Shown here one piece after another: positions 9,260 through 18,066 of a DNA stretch of 64,000 nucleotides. Both the position numbers and the translations under genes were made by a program. Every line of letters starts with the position of its first letter. Position 1 is the first letter of the stretch. The notes below the pieces were generated by a model that was given only the letters and a program-made list of their open reading frames with translations, was not told where the DNA came from and searched no databases. This stretch comes from Acidobacteriota bacterium (GTDB lineage Bacteria; Acidobacteriota; Terriglobia; Acidiferrales; UBA7541), in NCBI GenBank assembly GCA_013287135.1, contig JABDEK010000002.1:54694-118693 (forward strand), written 5' to 3'.

Positions 9260-10150
9260 CTAAATCTCCTTGGCCGCCCGAGATGCTTCCCGTTCGGCTT
9301 CGATCTTCACTGGGTCGCCTTCCAATACGGCTTTGATCTGAGGCATGACCGCGTGGGTGGCTTCTTCGCCTGCGGCAATCAGTTGCGGAGTTTTGACGAA
9401 TTCATCCCAGAGGACATGGTGCACGCCGGGTTCGATGAGCACGTCCGTCATGCCGCGCCAGGGTTGGTTCGCGACGGTTTGGATGATCGAAAAAGCGCGG
9501 CTGATGACTTCGATTGTGTTGCGCGGTTTCGTATCCAGCAGGCCGGGCTCCAGGTGAACCGAGATAACCACCTCCGCTCCCATTTCGCGGACGGCGGGCG
9601 CAGGCACTTGCTCCGTTAAAAATCCGTCCACCAGAAAATGGCCGTCGTGTTCCACCGGAAGGAAAAGCCCGGGGTAGGCGCAAGAAGCTCGGAGCGCGGG
9701 ACTAATTTCTCCTTTGGTGAAATGGACGGATTCGCCGGTGAGCAGGTCAGTGGCAACGATTGCCAGCGGAATTCTCATCTGCCTGAAATTTCTCGCTTCC
9801 GTAAAACGGTGGAGGAAATCTTCGAGACGCTCGTTCGAAGCCATGCCCATGCGGGAAAGGGTCCAGCGGCCGAAATCGCGGAAGCGCGTGAGAGTGCCTT
9901 GTCGCGACATTTCGTCGAGCGAAGTTCCGCTGGCATAGGCTGCGGCTATTAAGGCGCCCACGCTGGTACCAGCGATATAGTCGACGGGAATTTCATATTG
10001 TTCCAACACGCGCAGGACGCCGATATGCGCGATGCCTCGAGCGAATCCGCCGCCCAGCGCGACCCCTACTTTGGGGCGGCGTCCGGTGCTATAGGCGAAT
10101 GAACGCAGGCCGCGAATGGCCTTCCCAAACCATTTGGAGGTGGTTCCCAT
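9260..10150 (-). CDS. Patatin-like phospholipase (RssA type)
   Basis: A 296-residue lipid acyl hydrolase with a Ser-Asp dyad. The oxyanion-hole motif GGGFARGIAHIGVL is at residues 33-46, the nucleophile Ser63 sits in GTSVG, and the catalytic Asp is in DGFLTEQVP near 175. There is no signal peptide, so it is cytoplasmic or peripheral to the membrane. Substrate is probably a membrane phospholipid or other acyl ester. It is transcribed divergently from the fadN gene 119 bases away, so released fatty acids could feed beta-oxidation; that link is positional only. Confidence 0.93.
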   Translation of the reverse strand: MGTTSKWFGKAIRGLRSFAYSTGRRPKVGVALGGGFARGIAHIGVLRVLEQYEIPVDYIAGTSVGALIAAAYASGTSLDEMSRQGTLTRFRDFGRWTLSRMGMASNERLEDFLHRFTEARNFRQMRIPLAIVATDLLTGESVHFTKGEISPALRASCAYPGLFLPVEHDGHFLVDGFLTEQVPAPAVREMGAEVVISVHLEPGLLDTKPRNTIEVISRAFSIIQTVANQPWRGMTDVLIEPGVHHVLWDEFVKTPQLIAAGEEATHAVMPQIKAVLEGDPVKIEAEREASRAAKEI

Positions 10151-10269
10151 TTGTAGCGTCCCTACTTCTATAGGACACTGTAGCGCACTTATCGGGTGCC
10201 GGGTTTTTTGGGTTGACCCTTGGTTTCCGGCTTTGTAACCTCAACTTCGCATTTTGGGAGCTGTCGAGG

Positions 10270-12696
10270 ATGATGAAACACCGTATCGAAAAGGCGGCCG
10301 TGCTGGGCGCTGGAACGATGGGCTCTCGGATCGCGGCACATCTCGCGAACGCGGGCATTCATTGTTTTCTGCTCGATATCGTCCCGAAAGAGTTGACTGC
10401 GGAAGAGAAACGAAAAGGCTTGACGCTGGAATCTCCGGTGGTTCGCAATCGGATTGTTCTCGCGGGTTTGGAAGCGGCGAAGAAGTCGCGGCCTGCGGCA
10501 TTTTTCACGCCTGAAACAGCGCGACTGCTAACTCCCGGAAATCTGGAGGACAACCTGGCGTGGTGCGGCGAGGTGGATTGGATCATTGAAGCGGTCGCCG
10601 AAGATCTGGAGATCAAACGAAGCCTTTTCTCGCGGGTTGAAACCGTGCGGAAACCAGGCGCCATCGTTTCGTCGAACACTTCGGGTCTCCCTATTAAGCT
10701 GATTGCCGAAGGACGCTCGGAGGATTTTCAGCAGCATTGGGCGGGCACGCATTTCTTCAATCCGCCGCGGTATATGAAGCTGGTTGAGCTGATTTCGGGG
10801 CCGAAGACGAAGCCTGAAGTTTTGCAATCATTGGAAGAAATTTGCGATCTGCGACTGGGCAAGGGCGTGGTGGTGGCGAAAGATACGCCGAATTTCATCG
10901 CCAACCGTATCGGTACTTTCTCCATGCTGAATGCGCTGCGCCAGATGGAAGCGTTGAACATGACGATCGAAGAAGTGGACGCCTGCACCGGGCCGGCGGT
11001 GGGCTGGCCGAAATCGGCTACATTTCGCACCGCGGATTTGGTGGGACTGGACGTTCTGGTCCACGTGGTACGGAATATTTACGAAAATATTCCTGACGAC
11101 GAATCCCGCGAGATGTATCGAGTGCCCAAGCTAGTGGAAGACATGCTCGCGCGTGGTTGGCTGGGCGAAAAAACAGGCGGCGGTTTTTACAAGCGCGTGA
11201 AGAAAGGCGGCGAATCGGAAATCCTGACGCTCGACTGGCACAAGATGGAATACCGACCGCGCCAGAAGGCGAAGTTTGGTTCCGTCGAAGCCGGGAAAGG
11301 CATTGAGAACACACGCGAAAGATTGCGCGCACTAGTGGGCCCGGCGCTCGAAGGTAAAACCGGCGATAAGGCCAATCAGTTTCTGTGGAATGGATTAAGC
11401 GAGACCTGCCTGTACGCGGCGCGGCGAATTCCTGAAATCGCAAACAGTATTGTGGATGTAGATCGCGCGATGCGTTGGGGATTCGGGTGGGAGCTGGGCC
11501 CCTTCGAAATGTGGAACGCGATTGACGTGGAGCGAATGGCGAAGGCCATGGACCGCGACGGCAAAGAAATGCCGTTACTGGTTGACCGAGTACTCAATTC
11601 TGTAAAGAAAGTTTTTTACGAATCGGAAAAGGGCAACACGCTTTATTTTGATCTCGCAACGTCTTCACTGAAGCCGGTGGAAGAGCCGCCGGGAATTATT
11701 ATTTTGAAATCGCTGAAAGAGCGCACGCCGGTGGTGCAAAGCAATTCCGGGGCGAGTCTGATCGACCTCGGTGACGGAGTTCTTTGCTGCGAGTTCCATT
11801 CGAAGATGAATTCAATTGGCGGAGACATCGTCGCCATGATTCACGCAGGAATCGCGCGGCTGGATTCCGAGTTCGAGGCCATGGTGATTGCGAACCAAGC
11901 CCCCAACTTTTCGGTCGGCGCGAACCTAATGCTGCTTTTGATCAGCGCGCAAGAGCAAGAATGGGATGACATTCACATGGCCGTTCGCCAGTTCCAGCGC
12001 GTAAACATGGCTATCAAGTACGCGTCCCGGCCAGTGGTCGTTGCGCCGCAGGGCATGACTTTGGGCGGAGGATGCGAGATCAGTTTGCATGGGGCGCGGA
12101 TTCACGCAGCCGCCGAATCGTATATCGGTTTGGTGGAAGCCGGCGTCGGATTAATTCCGGGCGGTGGCGGAACGAAGGAAATGCTGATTCGCGCGAACGA
12201 ACGCTCCGCCGGCGGCGAGAATCTGGATTTGTTCCACGCGCTCAAGCCCGTATTTGAAACGATCGCCATGGCCAAAGTGTCCAGCAGCGGAGAGGAAGCG
12301 CGCTCGCTCGGTTTTCTGCGGCCGTCTGACCTAATCGCCATGAATCGCGATCGGCAAGTAGCTGACGCAAAACAAACCGTTCTAGCTATGGTGCGCGCTG
12401 GCTATCATCCACGGCCACCCGCGCAAATCCCAGTGCTTGGCGAGGAGTTTCTTGCCGCTGCGAAGCTCGCGATTCATATGCTCGTGCGCGGAGAATATGC
12501 CAGCGAATACGATGGGGTAGTCGCGCGGAAGCTTGCCTTTATTCTGGCTGGTGGCGGAATCACGTCGCCGCAAACTGTTTCCGAACAATATATTCTCGAC
12601 CTAGAACGCGAAGCTTTCGTGAGCCTGTGCGGCCAGCGCAAAACTCAGGAGCGCGTGGCGCACACACTGAAGACGGGCAAACCATTGCGAAATTGA
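10270..12696 (+). CDS. fadN: 3-hydroxyacyl-CoA dehydrogenase / enoyl-CoA hydratase, FadN type
   Basis: A bifunctional beta-oxidation enzyme of about 808 residues. The order is that of Bacillus FadN: the dehydrogenase first and the hydratase/isomerase domain last. The NAD site is VLGAGTMGSRIAAHLANAG near the N-terminus; the catalytic His is in GTHFFNPPRYMKLVE. The C-terminal crotonase part has the oxyanion segment FSVGANLM and the acid residue in GLVEAGVGLIPGGGG. GGGAG at 10256-10260 lies nine bases before ATG 10270, so this start is preferred to the upstream 10213. It hydrates enoyl-CoA and oxidises 3-hydroxyacyl-CoA. Matching thiolase and acyl-CoA dehydrogenase genes follow on the same strand at 21.5 and 26.2 kb. 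Confidence 0.95.
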   Translation: MMKHRIEKAAVLGAGTMGSRIAAHLANAGIHCFLLDIVPKELTAEEKRKGLTLESPVVRNRIVLAGLEAAKKSRPAAFFTPETARLLTPGNLEDNLAWCGEVDWIIEAVAEDLEIKRSLFSRVETVRKPGAIVSSNTSGLPIKLIAEGRSEDFQQHWAGTHFFNPPRYMKLVELISGPKTKPEVLQSLEEICDLRLGKGVVVAKDTPNFIANRIGTFSMLNALRQMEALNMTIEEVDACTGPAVGWPKSATFRTADLVGLDVLVHVVRNIYENIPDDESREMYRVPKLVEDMLARGWLGEKTGGGFYKRVKKGGESEILTLDWHKMEYRPRQKAKFGSVEAGKGIENTRERLRALVGPALEGKTGDKANQFLWNGLSETCLYAARRIPEIANSIVDVDRAMRWGFGWELGPFEMWNAIDVERMAKAMDRDGKEMPLLVDRVLNSVKKVFYESEKGNTLYFDLATSSLKPVEEPPGIIILKSLKERTPVVQSNSGASLIDLGDGVLCCEFHSKMNSIGGDIVAMIHAGIARLDSEFEAMVIANQAPNFSVGANLMLLLISAQEQEWDDIHMAVRQFQRVNMAIKYASRPVVVAPQGMTLGGGCEISLHGARIHAAAESYIGLVEAGVGLIPGGGGTKEMLIRANERSAGGENLDLFHALKPVFETIAMAKVSSSGEEARSLGFLRPSDLIAMNRDRQVADAKQTVLAMVRAGYHPRPPAQIPVLGEEFLAAAKLAIHMLVRGEYASEYDGVVARKLAFILAGGGITSPQTVSEQYILDLEREAFVSLCGQRKTQERVAHTLKTGKPLRN

Positions 12697-12877
12697 GCGA
12701 ATCGGATCGACCGGACAAATTGTCCAACTTTTGGAGTTTGTCAGAAATGGCGGGAAACCAGTTCGCGGCTGACGGAATCTAACGCCTGGACATTACTTGG
12801 AATTCAAAACGGGCTGTGGCACCCACCTGAAACTTTCTGCGGCGAGAACGGCAATAGAAAATAAGGATCGAGGGAAA

Positions 12878-14980
12878 ATGATGAAGGGTTTTGTAAAGCG
12901 CGAGAAGTTTGTGACGTTTTCAATTTTAGCAGTGACTATGACCGCGGCACTTTTTGTAACGGCGTGCGGATCGAGCAGCAGCGGCGGCTCGAAGCCTCCG
13001 GTTGTTGGCGGAATCACGGTTTATCCAGACAGCGCCACCATATCTGAAAATTCTACCGCGCAATTTACGGCATATTCCGGAGCAATGGTTCTCGCACCAA
13101 CGTGGAATGTGGTAAGCGGCACCGGAACTATTTCCGGCGCCGGATTGTTTAGCGCGCCCGGTACCACGGAGACTGACACCATTCAAGCGGTATCCGGCTC
13201 GAACGCAAGCCCTCAGATCACGATTAACGTTGTGGCAACGCAGCCCGTCGCCGTGAGCCCTGCTGCGGTTGCAGTACCTGCCGGCGCAACGCAGCAATTC
13301 ACTTCACCTGCGGGTTGCGCTTCGACCACTTGGTCAGTAACGTCAAATTTGTCGGCGAATCCCGGCACGATTACAAACGGCGCTACCAACTGCGGGCTAT
13401 ACACCGCCCCACTGAGTCCTCCGCCACCCGGCACGGTTACGATCACTGCGATGTCTGGAGGAAATTCCGGAACGTCCACGGTGACGATTTTGTTCTCGAA
13501 TGCGTCCTTGAACTCGCTCGCTAATGGGGCGAACACGCAACCTTACGCGATTTCTTATAGCGCTCATGATGGATCAAGTTTTCTTTTCGTGGCGGGAAGT
13601 TTCATCGCCGACGGAAACGGAAATATCACCGGAGGAACGGAGGACATCAACACCAGTGGAGCAACTGGTCCAACGAGCACTTCCATCAGCCCGAGCACCT
13701 ACACAGTTGGTCCGGATGGGCGAACCACAGCAAACATCACCACCGGGCAGGGAACGGGAGTCGTCTGGCAGTTCGTGCTGACGTCAAACCAGCATGCTTT
13801 AACGATTCGCTTCGATAAGAGCGCATCTGGAAGTGGAACCATCGATCAGCAGAATCCAGAGCAATTCGGCGAAGCGTTCGCCCTGGGCAATTACGCTTTC
13901 GGCTTATCAGGCGTCGATGGAAAAGGTCACCGCACAGGAACTGCGGGAAGAGTGTTCGCGAATGGTAACGACACATTCCCAATGGGCAGCGGCATACTCG
14001 ATTTGAATGACAGCGGCGCTACAACTACACCCACGAACGTCACTGACTCGGAACTTCAGGGCGGATTCACTACGCCAGATCCATCCACGGGACGCGGAAC
14101 GCTGACACTGAATTGCCCATCATTTGAAGATGTATTGGGAGCCAACACTGGGATCCCCGGAACACTCAATTTCGTTTACTACGTTGTCGATAACACGCAC
14201 TTGAAGGTGGTGGAAAGCGATTCGGTTGCGGCGCTCGGCGGCGATTTCTATGCGGCTCCGGCTACAACGGTGAACATGAGCGGAAATCAAGCATTCACTG
14301 TAGAGGGAGTTGACACCCGCGGGCACAGGTACGGAATGGGTGGGGCATTCGGAAGCTCCGGGACTGGCGTATTGGATCTCAACGACGACGGCACACTGAC
14401 GAGTCCGCCGACCAGCGGCACGAATGTTTCTTCGGCGAGTCCTTCGGTTAACGCGAACACGGGACAAATTGAATTAGCTATTAATTTAACCAGCGGCACC
14501 GATTATCAATTTGCTGCCTATCTCTTCAACTACACGACGGCAAGCGGGCTGCCATCCACGGGCGCTTTCTTATTAGAAACCGATTCGAACGTGGGTGTGG
14601 GATCTGGCATATCGTACACGCAAACGGGAGCGGCCGTGCCCCAAGGAAGCTTCGCGCTAAACCTGACAGGAGTGGGGCTGAATGATGGGGGGGAACAGGA
14701 CATTGAAGGGCAGGTGACCACTGCCAGCGCCGGTACGGTTACAGGAACCGTGGACATCAACGATGTCGCCAATAGCGGAAATTTGATTTCTGGTGAGCCG
14801 CTCACGTCTGCCAGTGCGATCGCAATCGTGGGCATCGACGGTCGCGGCAATCCGTTGACTCTTGCTAATAAGTTCGAGACGAACGTGCTGTCGTATTACG
14901 TCGTTGACGCGAATAGCATACTGCTTGTGGAGATGGATCCTCTTCGCGTTATGACCGGGACCATGGCTTTGCAATTCTAA
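12878..14980 (+). CDS. Surface lipoprotein with Ig-like domains and four beta-rich repeats
   Basis: A 700-residue exported protein. The signal peptide ends in a lipobox VTAC followed by a Ser/Gly-rich tether. Residues about 45-195 hold two Ig-like (BIG2-type) units. The rest contains four diverged repeats of roughly 110 residues, each with a GxDxxG-like turn, a GxxDxND segment and a YYVVDxxxLxxVExD strand; for example LSGVDGKGHRTG, VEGVDTRGHRYG and IVGIDGRGNP. The composition is poor in Cys and Lys and rich in Thr, Ser and Gly. Proteins of this build are common in Acidobacteriota but have no assigned role. AGGG precedes ATG 12878; ATG 12881 is equally possible. Adhesion or an extracellular scaffold is a guess. 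Confidence 0.8.
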   Translation: MMKGFVKREKFVTFSILAVTMTAALFVTACGSSSSGGSKPPVVGGITVYPDSATISENSTAQFTAYSGAMVLAPTWNVVSGTGTISGAGLFSAPGTTETDTIQAVSGSNASPQITINVVATQPVAVSPAAVAVPAGATQQFTSPAGCASTTWSVTSNLSANPGTITNGATNCGLYTAPLSPPPPGTVTITAMSGGNSGTSTVTILFSNASLNSLANGANTQPYAISYSAHDGSSFLFVAGSFIADGNGNITGGTEDINTSGATGPTSTSISPSTYTVGPDGRTTANITTGQGTGVVWQFVLTSNQHALTIRFDKSASGSGTIDQQNPEQFGEAFALGNYAFGLSGVDGKGHRTGTAGRVFANGNDTFPMGSGILDLNDSGATTTPTNVTDSELQGGFTTPDPSTGRGTLTLNCPSFEDVLGANTGIPGTLNFVYYVVDNTHLKVVESDSVAALGGDFYAAPATTVNMSGNQAFTVEGVDTRGHRYGMGGAFGSSGTGVLDLNDDGTLTSPPTSGTNVSSASPSVNANTGQIELAINLTSGTDYQFAAYLFNYTTASGLPSTGAFLLETDSNVGVGSGISYTQTGAAVPQGSFALNLTGVGLNDGGEQDIEGQVTTASAGTVTGTVDINDVANSGNLISGEPLTSASAIAIVGIDGRGNPLTLANKFETNVLSYYVVDANSILLVEMDPLRVMTGTMALQF

Positions 14981-15181
14981 AGCGTGTGAGCCGTACTCAG
15001 CCGCAACGCAAGTTGCAAAACCGTGCCGAGACCTTGGTACGGCGGCTATTCTTCGATTTGATCGCAAAAGAATGTGATTTTTTGTGCGCGAGTTTTCTTG
15101 ATTTTGTCCACCCTTGCCATTAGCATCAGTCGCTTTCTTCTAGCGCTTACATAGTTTTACCGGGGAATTGAGAGGTGTAGC

Positions 15182-16612
15182 GTGCGGGATCGCTTCAAAT
15201 TTCGACAGGTGTGTGCCGTCGTTGTCGGGCTGTGTATGGCTGGCCTGATTGGTTCAGTATTTTCCGCGCGAGGTGACGGAAGCGGGCCGCGCTACTTCGC
15301 CGTAGTGAATGCGCGGATTGTGACAGGAGCCGGCTCGGTGATCGATAGCGGAACGGTTGTTATCGCAAAAGGCTTGATCCAAGCTGTGGACGCGAACGTA
15401 ACGGTTCCACCGGAAGCGTGGGTAATCGATGGCAAGGGCTTGACGGTTTATCCCGGCCTGATCGATGCCGGCACGGACCTTGGCCTGCCCAAGGAAGAAA
15501 GTTCGGAGACTACATCGACAGGGCGTGGAAGAAGAAGAGCTGCTCCCTCCGGACAAATTGCAAAAGGTCCTGAAGACCGGCCCGGATCATCCCCGTGGCG
15601 GGTGGCTGCCGACGAATTGAAAACAGACGACAAGCGAATCGAAACCTGGCGCAACGCTGGTTTCACCACCGCGCTGAGTGTCCCCGATGGAGGAATTTTC
15701 CCCGGGCAAGCGACGGTGATCGACCTGGCCGGAGATCGTTCAGGCGATTACGTCGTAAAAGCGATGGCGACATTGCCGATTTCGTTCAAACCGATTGGAG
15801 CTTGGTGGGGATTTCCGGATTCGCTGATGGGGTCTATTGCTTACGTTCGCCAGGTCTTTGACGATTCCAACTCGTACGCGCAAGCCGAGCCCGTTTATGA
15901 ATCCAATGTGACAAAATTGGAGCGCCTGCCGTACGACCGCACCGAGCGAGTGATCGCTCGCGGAGTGCGCGACAAAGAAATTATTCTGCTGCCGGCAAAC
16001 AATTCGGTGCAAATCCTACGGGCGTTGCGTTTGACCGATGAGTGGAAGATTAACGCCGTACTTTATGGCGGACAGCAAGGATACGAAGTGGCGGGCGTGA
16101 TCGCGGCCAAAAAGATGCCTGTATTGGTGAGCTTGAAATGGCCCGAACGTGCGAAGGATGCCGATCCCGATGCCGAACAAACTTTGCGCGAATTGCGATT
16201 CCGCGATCGCGCGCCTTCGTCGCCAGCCGCGCTAGCTAAAGCTGGAGTGAAGTTTGCGTTTTACTCTGGAGGGCTTTCCACGCCGAAGGACATTTTCAAG
16301 AACGCCAAGAAAGCAGTCGACGCCGGATTGCCTCGCGATGCGGCTCTACGCGCGTTTACCGTGGATGCGGCTGAAATTCTTGGCGTCGGCGATCGCATGG
16401 GGAGTATCGCACAGGGGAAAATTGCAAATCTAATCGTGACTGACGGCGATCTCTTCAATGAGAAAACCAAAGTGAAGCATGTATTTGTGGATGGGCGCTG
16501 GTTCGAAATCCACGAGGAATCTCCCGGAGAAAAGCCTGGCGACCACAAAGCGGATAGCGCTCCCAGTTCACAGCCGAGACACTCAGCGAGCGAAGAGGGG
16601 GTGGGCCGATGA
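15182..16612 (+). CDS. Amidohydrolase-fold exported protein lacking the metal-binding HxH (first of three)
   Basis: A 476-residue protein with a signal peptide (residues 1-29), starting at GTG behind GAGAGG. The fold is that of imidazolonepropionase-like amidohydrolases: a split beta-sandwich (VVNARIVTGAG... and the C-terminal GSIAQGKIANLIVTDGDLF) around a TIM barrel. The strand-1 motif that should read PGLIDxHxH is PGLIDAGTDLG at 91-101, so both His ligands are gone. The later His ligands and the catalytic Asp expected in strands 5, 6 and 8 are also not seen. It is probably catalytically inactive and may be a structural partner of the next gene product. Its stop overlaps the next start (ATGA). 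Confidence 0.85.
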   Translation: MRDRFKFRQVCAVVVGLCMAGLIGSVFSARGDGSGPRYFAVVNARIVTGAGSVIDSGTVVIAKGLIQAVDANVTVPPEAWVIDGKGLTVYPGLIDAGTDLGLPKEESSETTSTGRGRRRAAPSGQIAKGPEDRPGSSPWRVAADELKTDDKRIETWRNAGFTTALSVPDGGIFPGQATVIDLAGDRSGDYVVKAMATLPISFKPIGAWWGFPDSLMGSIAYVRQVFDDSNSYAQAEPVYESNVTKLERLPYDRTERVIARGVRDKEIILLPANNSVQILRALRLTDEWKINAVLYGGQQGYEVAGVIAAKKMPVLVSLKWPERAKDADPDAEQTLRELRFRDRAPSSPAALAKAGVKFAFYSGGLSTPKDIFKNAKKAVDAGLPRDAALRAFTVDAAEILGVGDRMGSIAQGKIANLIVTDGDLFNEKTKVKHVFVDGRWFEIHEESPGEKPGDHKADSAPSSQPRHSASEEGVGR

Positions 16613-18066
16613 AGGTCCGCATACTGCTTGCGCTGATTCTGTTTGTGACGTTTGCGCCGCCTTGCGTCCGCGCTCAGGGTTACAGCGTCCAAACCAATAA
16701 CGCTATTTTAATTCAGAACGCCACGATCCTTACAATTACGCATGGAAATATCGAGCACGGTTCCATCCTGATTCGTGATGGAAAAATTGCAGCGGTCGGC
16801 ACGGATGTTAAAGCTTCGGACGGAGCGATCGTAATCGACGCGAAAGGGCAATACGTGATGCCGGGAATTATCGATTGCCACTCGCACATCGCTGTGGACG
16901 GCAGCGTGAACGAAGGCAGCGTTTCGGTTTCGTCCATGGCGAATATTGCCGACGTGTTGAATCCGGACGATATAAGCATTTATGACGATCTTTCGGGTGG
17001 AGTGACTACCGCAAACATCCTTCACGGCAGCGCGAACCCGATTGGCGGTCAGACGATTGTCATCAAGCTGCGTTGGGGCAAACCGGCGAGTGAGTTGCCA
17101 TTTCAAGGCGCGTTGCCTGGAATTAAATTTGCTTTGGGAGAAAATCCAAAACGTTCGAATTTCACGCCGCCGCCCGGAGTGGAGCCTCGCTATCCTGCGA
17201 CGCGTATGGGAGTAGAAGAAACCATTCGGGAGGCTTTCATCGAAGCGGGCGAATACAAAAAACAGTGGGACGACTACAGCCGGAAAAAAGCAGCCGGAGA
17301 TCAGAATCTGCTCCCACCTCGCAGAAATGAAAAACTCGAGCCGCTGGTGGAGGTGATGGAAGGGAAGCGCTACGTTCACGCGCACTGCTACCGCGCCGAT
17401 GAAATCCTGACGCTGATCCGCGTGGCCAATGAATTTGGCTTCAAGGTTCGCACGTTCCAACACGTGCTGGAAGGCTACAAAATAGCGGATGAAATCGCCG
17501 CCTCCGGCGCCGGTGGATCTACCTTCTCGGATTGGTGGGCCTACAAGATGGAGGCTTTCGACGCGATTCCTTATAACGCGGCGCTGATGACGGAGCGCGG
17601 CGTGGTTGTTTCGGTCAACTCCGACGATGCGGAAGAAGCGCGGCACTTGAATCAGGAAGCGGCCAAGAGCATGAAATACGGCGGCCTCTCTGCGAATGAG
17701 GCATTGAAACTGGTCACACTGAATCCCGCGATCCAACTGGGCATCGACAATCGAGTGGGCTCGATTGACGTGGGCAAAGATGCGGACTTGGCCATCTTCA
17801 ATCGCGATCCTTTGAGCGTTTATGCGGTGGTGCAGAAAACGTTGATCGATGGACAAGTTTATTTTGACCGGGAGAAGGATATCGCGGCGCGTCCCGCACT
17901 GGGAAAAGAGAAGCAAGACTTGCTGGCCAAGGAAAAGAGGGCGTCGGAAGAGAAGAAAGCGAGCGATAAACTGGACGCTACCCCGGAGAAGAAGCCAGAC
18001 CAGAGAAAGAAGCATCCTCAAAATAGCGAAGACAATGCAGCCGCCGGCGCAGGAGGCGGCCGATGA
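16609..18066 (+). CDS. Exported metal-dependent amidohydrolase (middle of three, active site intact)
   Basis: A 485-residue amidohydrolase with a signal peptide ending near RAQG. The metal site is present: HSH at 91-93 (PGIIDCHSHI), a further His in YVHAHCYRADE, another in TFQHVLEG and the catalytic Asp in VNSDDAEEARH. The C-terminal sandwich (VGSIDVGKDADLAIFNRDPLS) is normal; the last 50 residues are a charged Lys/Glu-rich tail ending in GGGR. It should hydrolyse a C-N bond in the periplasm; substrate unknown, with cyclic amides or peptides likely for the subfamily. Start and stop codons overlap both neighbours by four bases, so the three proteins should be made in fixed ratio. Confidence 0.92.
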   Translation: MKVRILLALILFVTFAPPCVRAQGYSVQTNNAILIQNATILTITHGNIEHGSILIRDGKIAAVGTDVKASDGAIVIDAKGQYVMPGIIDCHSHIAVDGSVNEGSVSVSSMANIADVLNPDDISIYDDLSGGVTTANILHGSANPIGGQTIVIKLRWGKPASELPFQGALPGIKFALGENPKRSNFTPPPGVEPRYPATRMGVEETIREAFIEAGEYKKQWDDYSRKKAAGDQNLLPPRRNEKLEPLVEVMEGKRYVHAHCYRADEILTLIRVANEFGFKVRTFQHVLEGYKIADEIAASGAGGSTFSDWWAYKMEAFDAIPYNAALMTERGVVVSVNSDDAEEARHLNQEAAKSMKYGGLSANEALKLVTLNPAIQLGIDNRVGSIDVGKDADLAIFNRDPLSVYAVVQKTLIDGQVYFDREKDIAARPALGKEKQDLLAKEKRASEEKKASDKLDATPEKKPDQRKKHPQNSEDNAAAGAGGGR

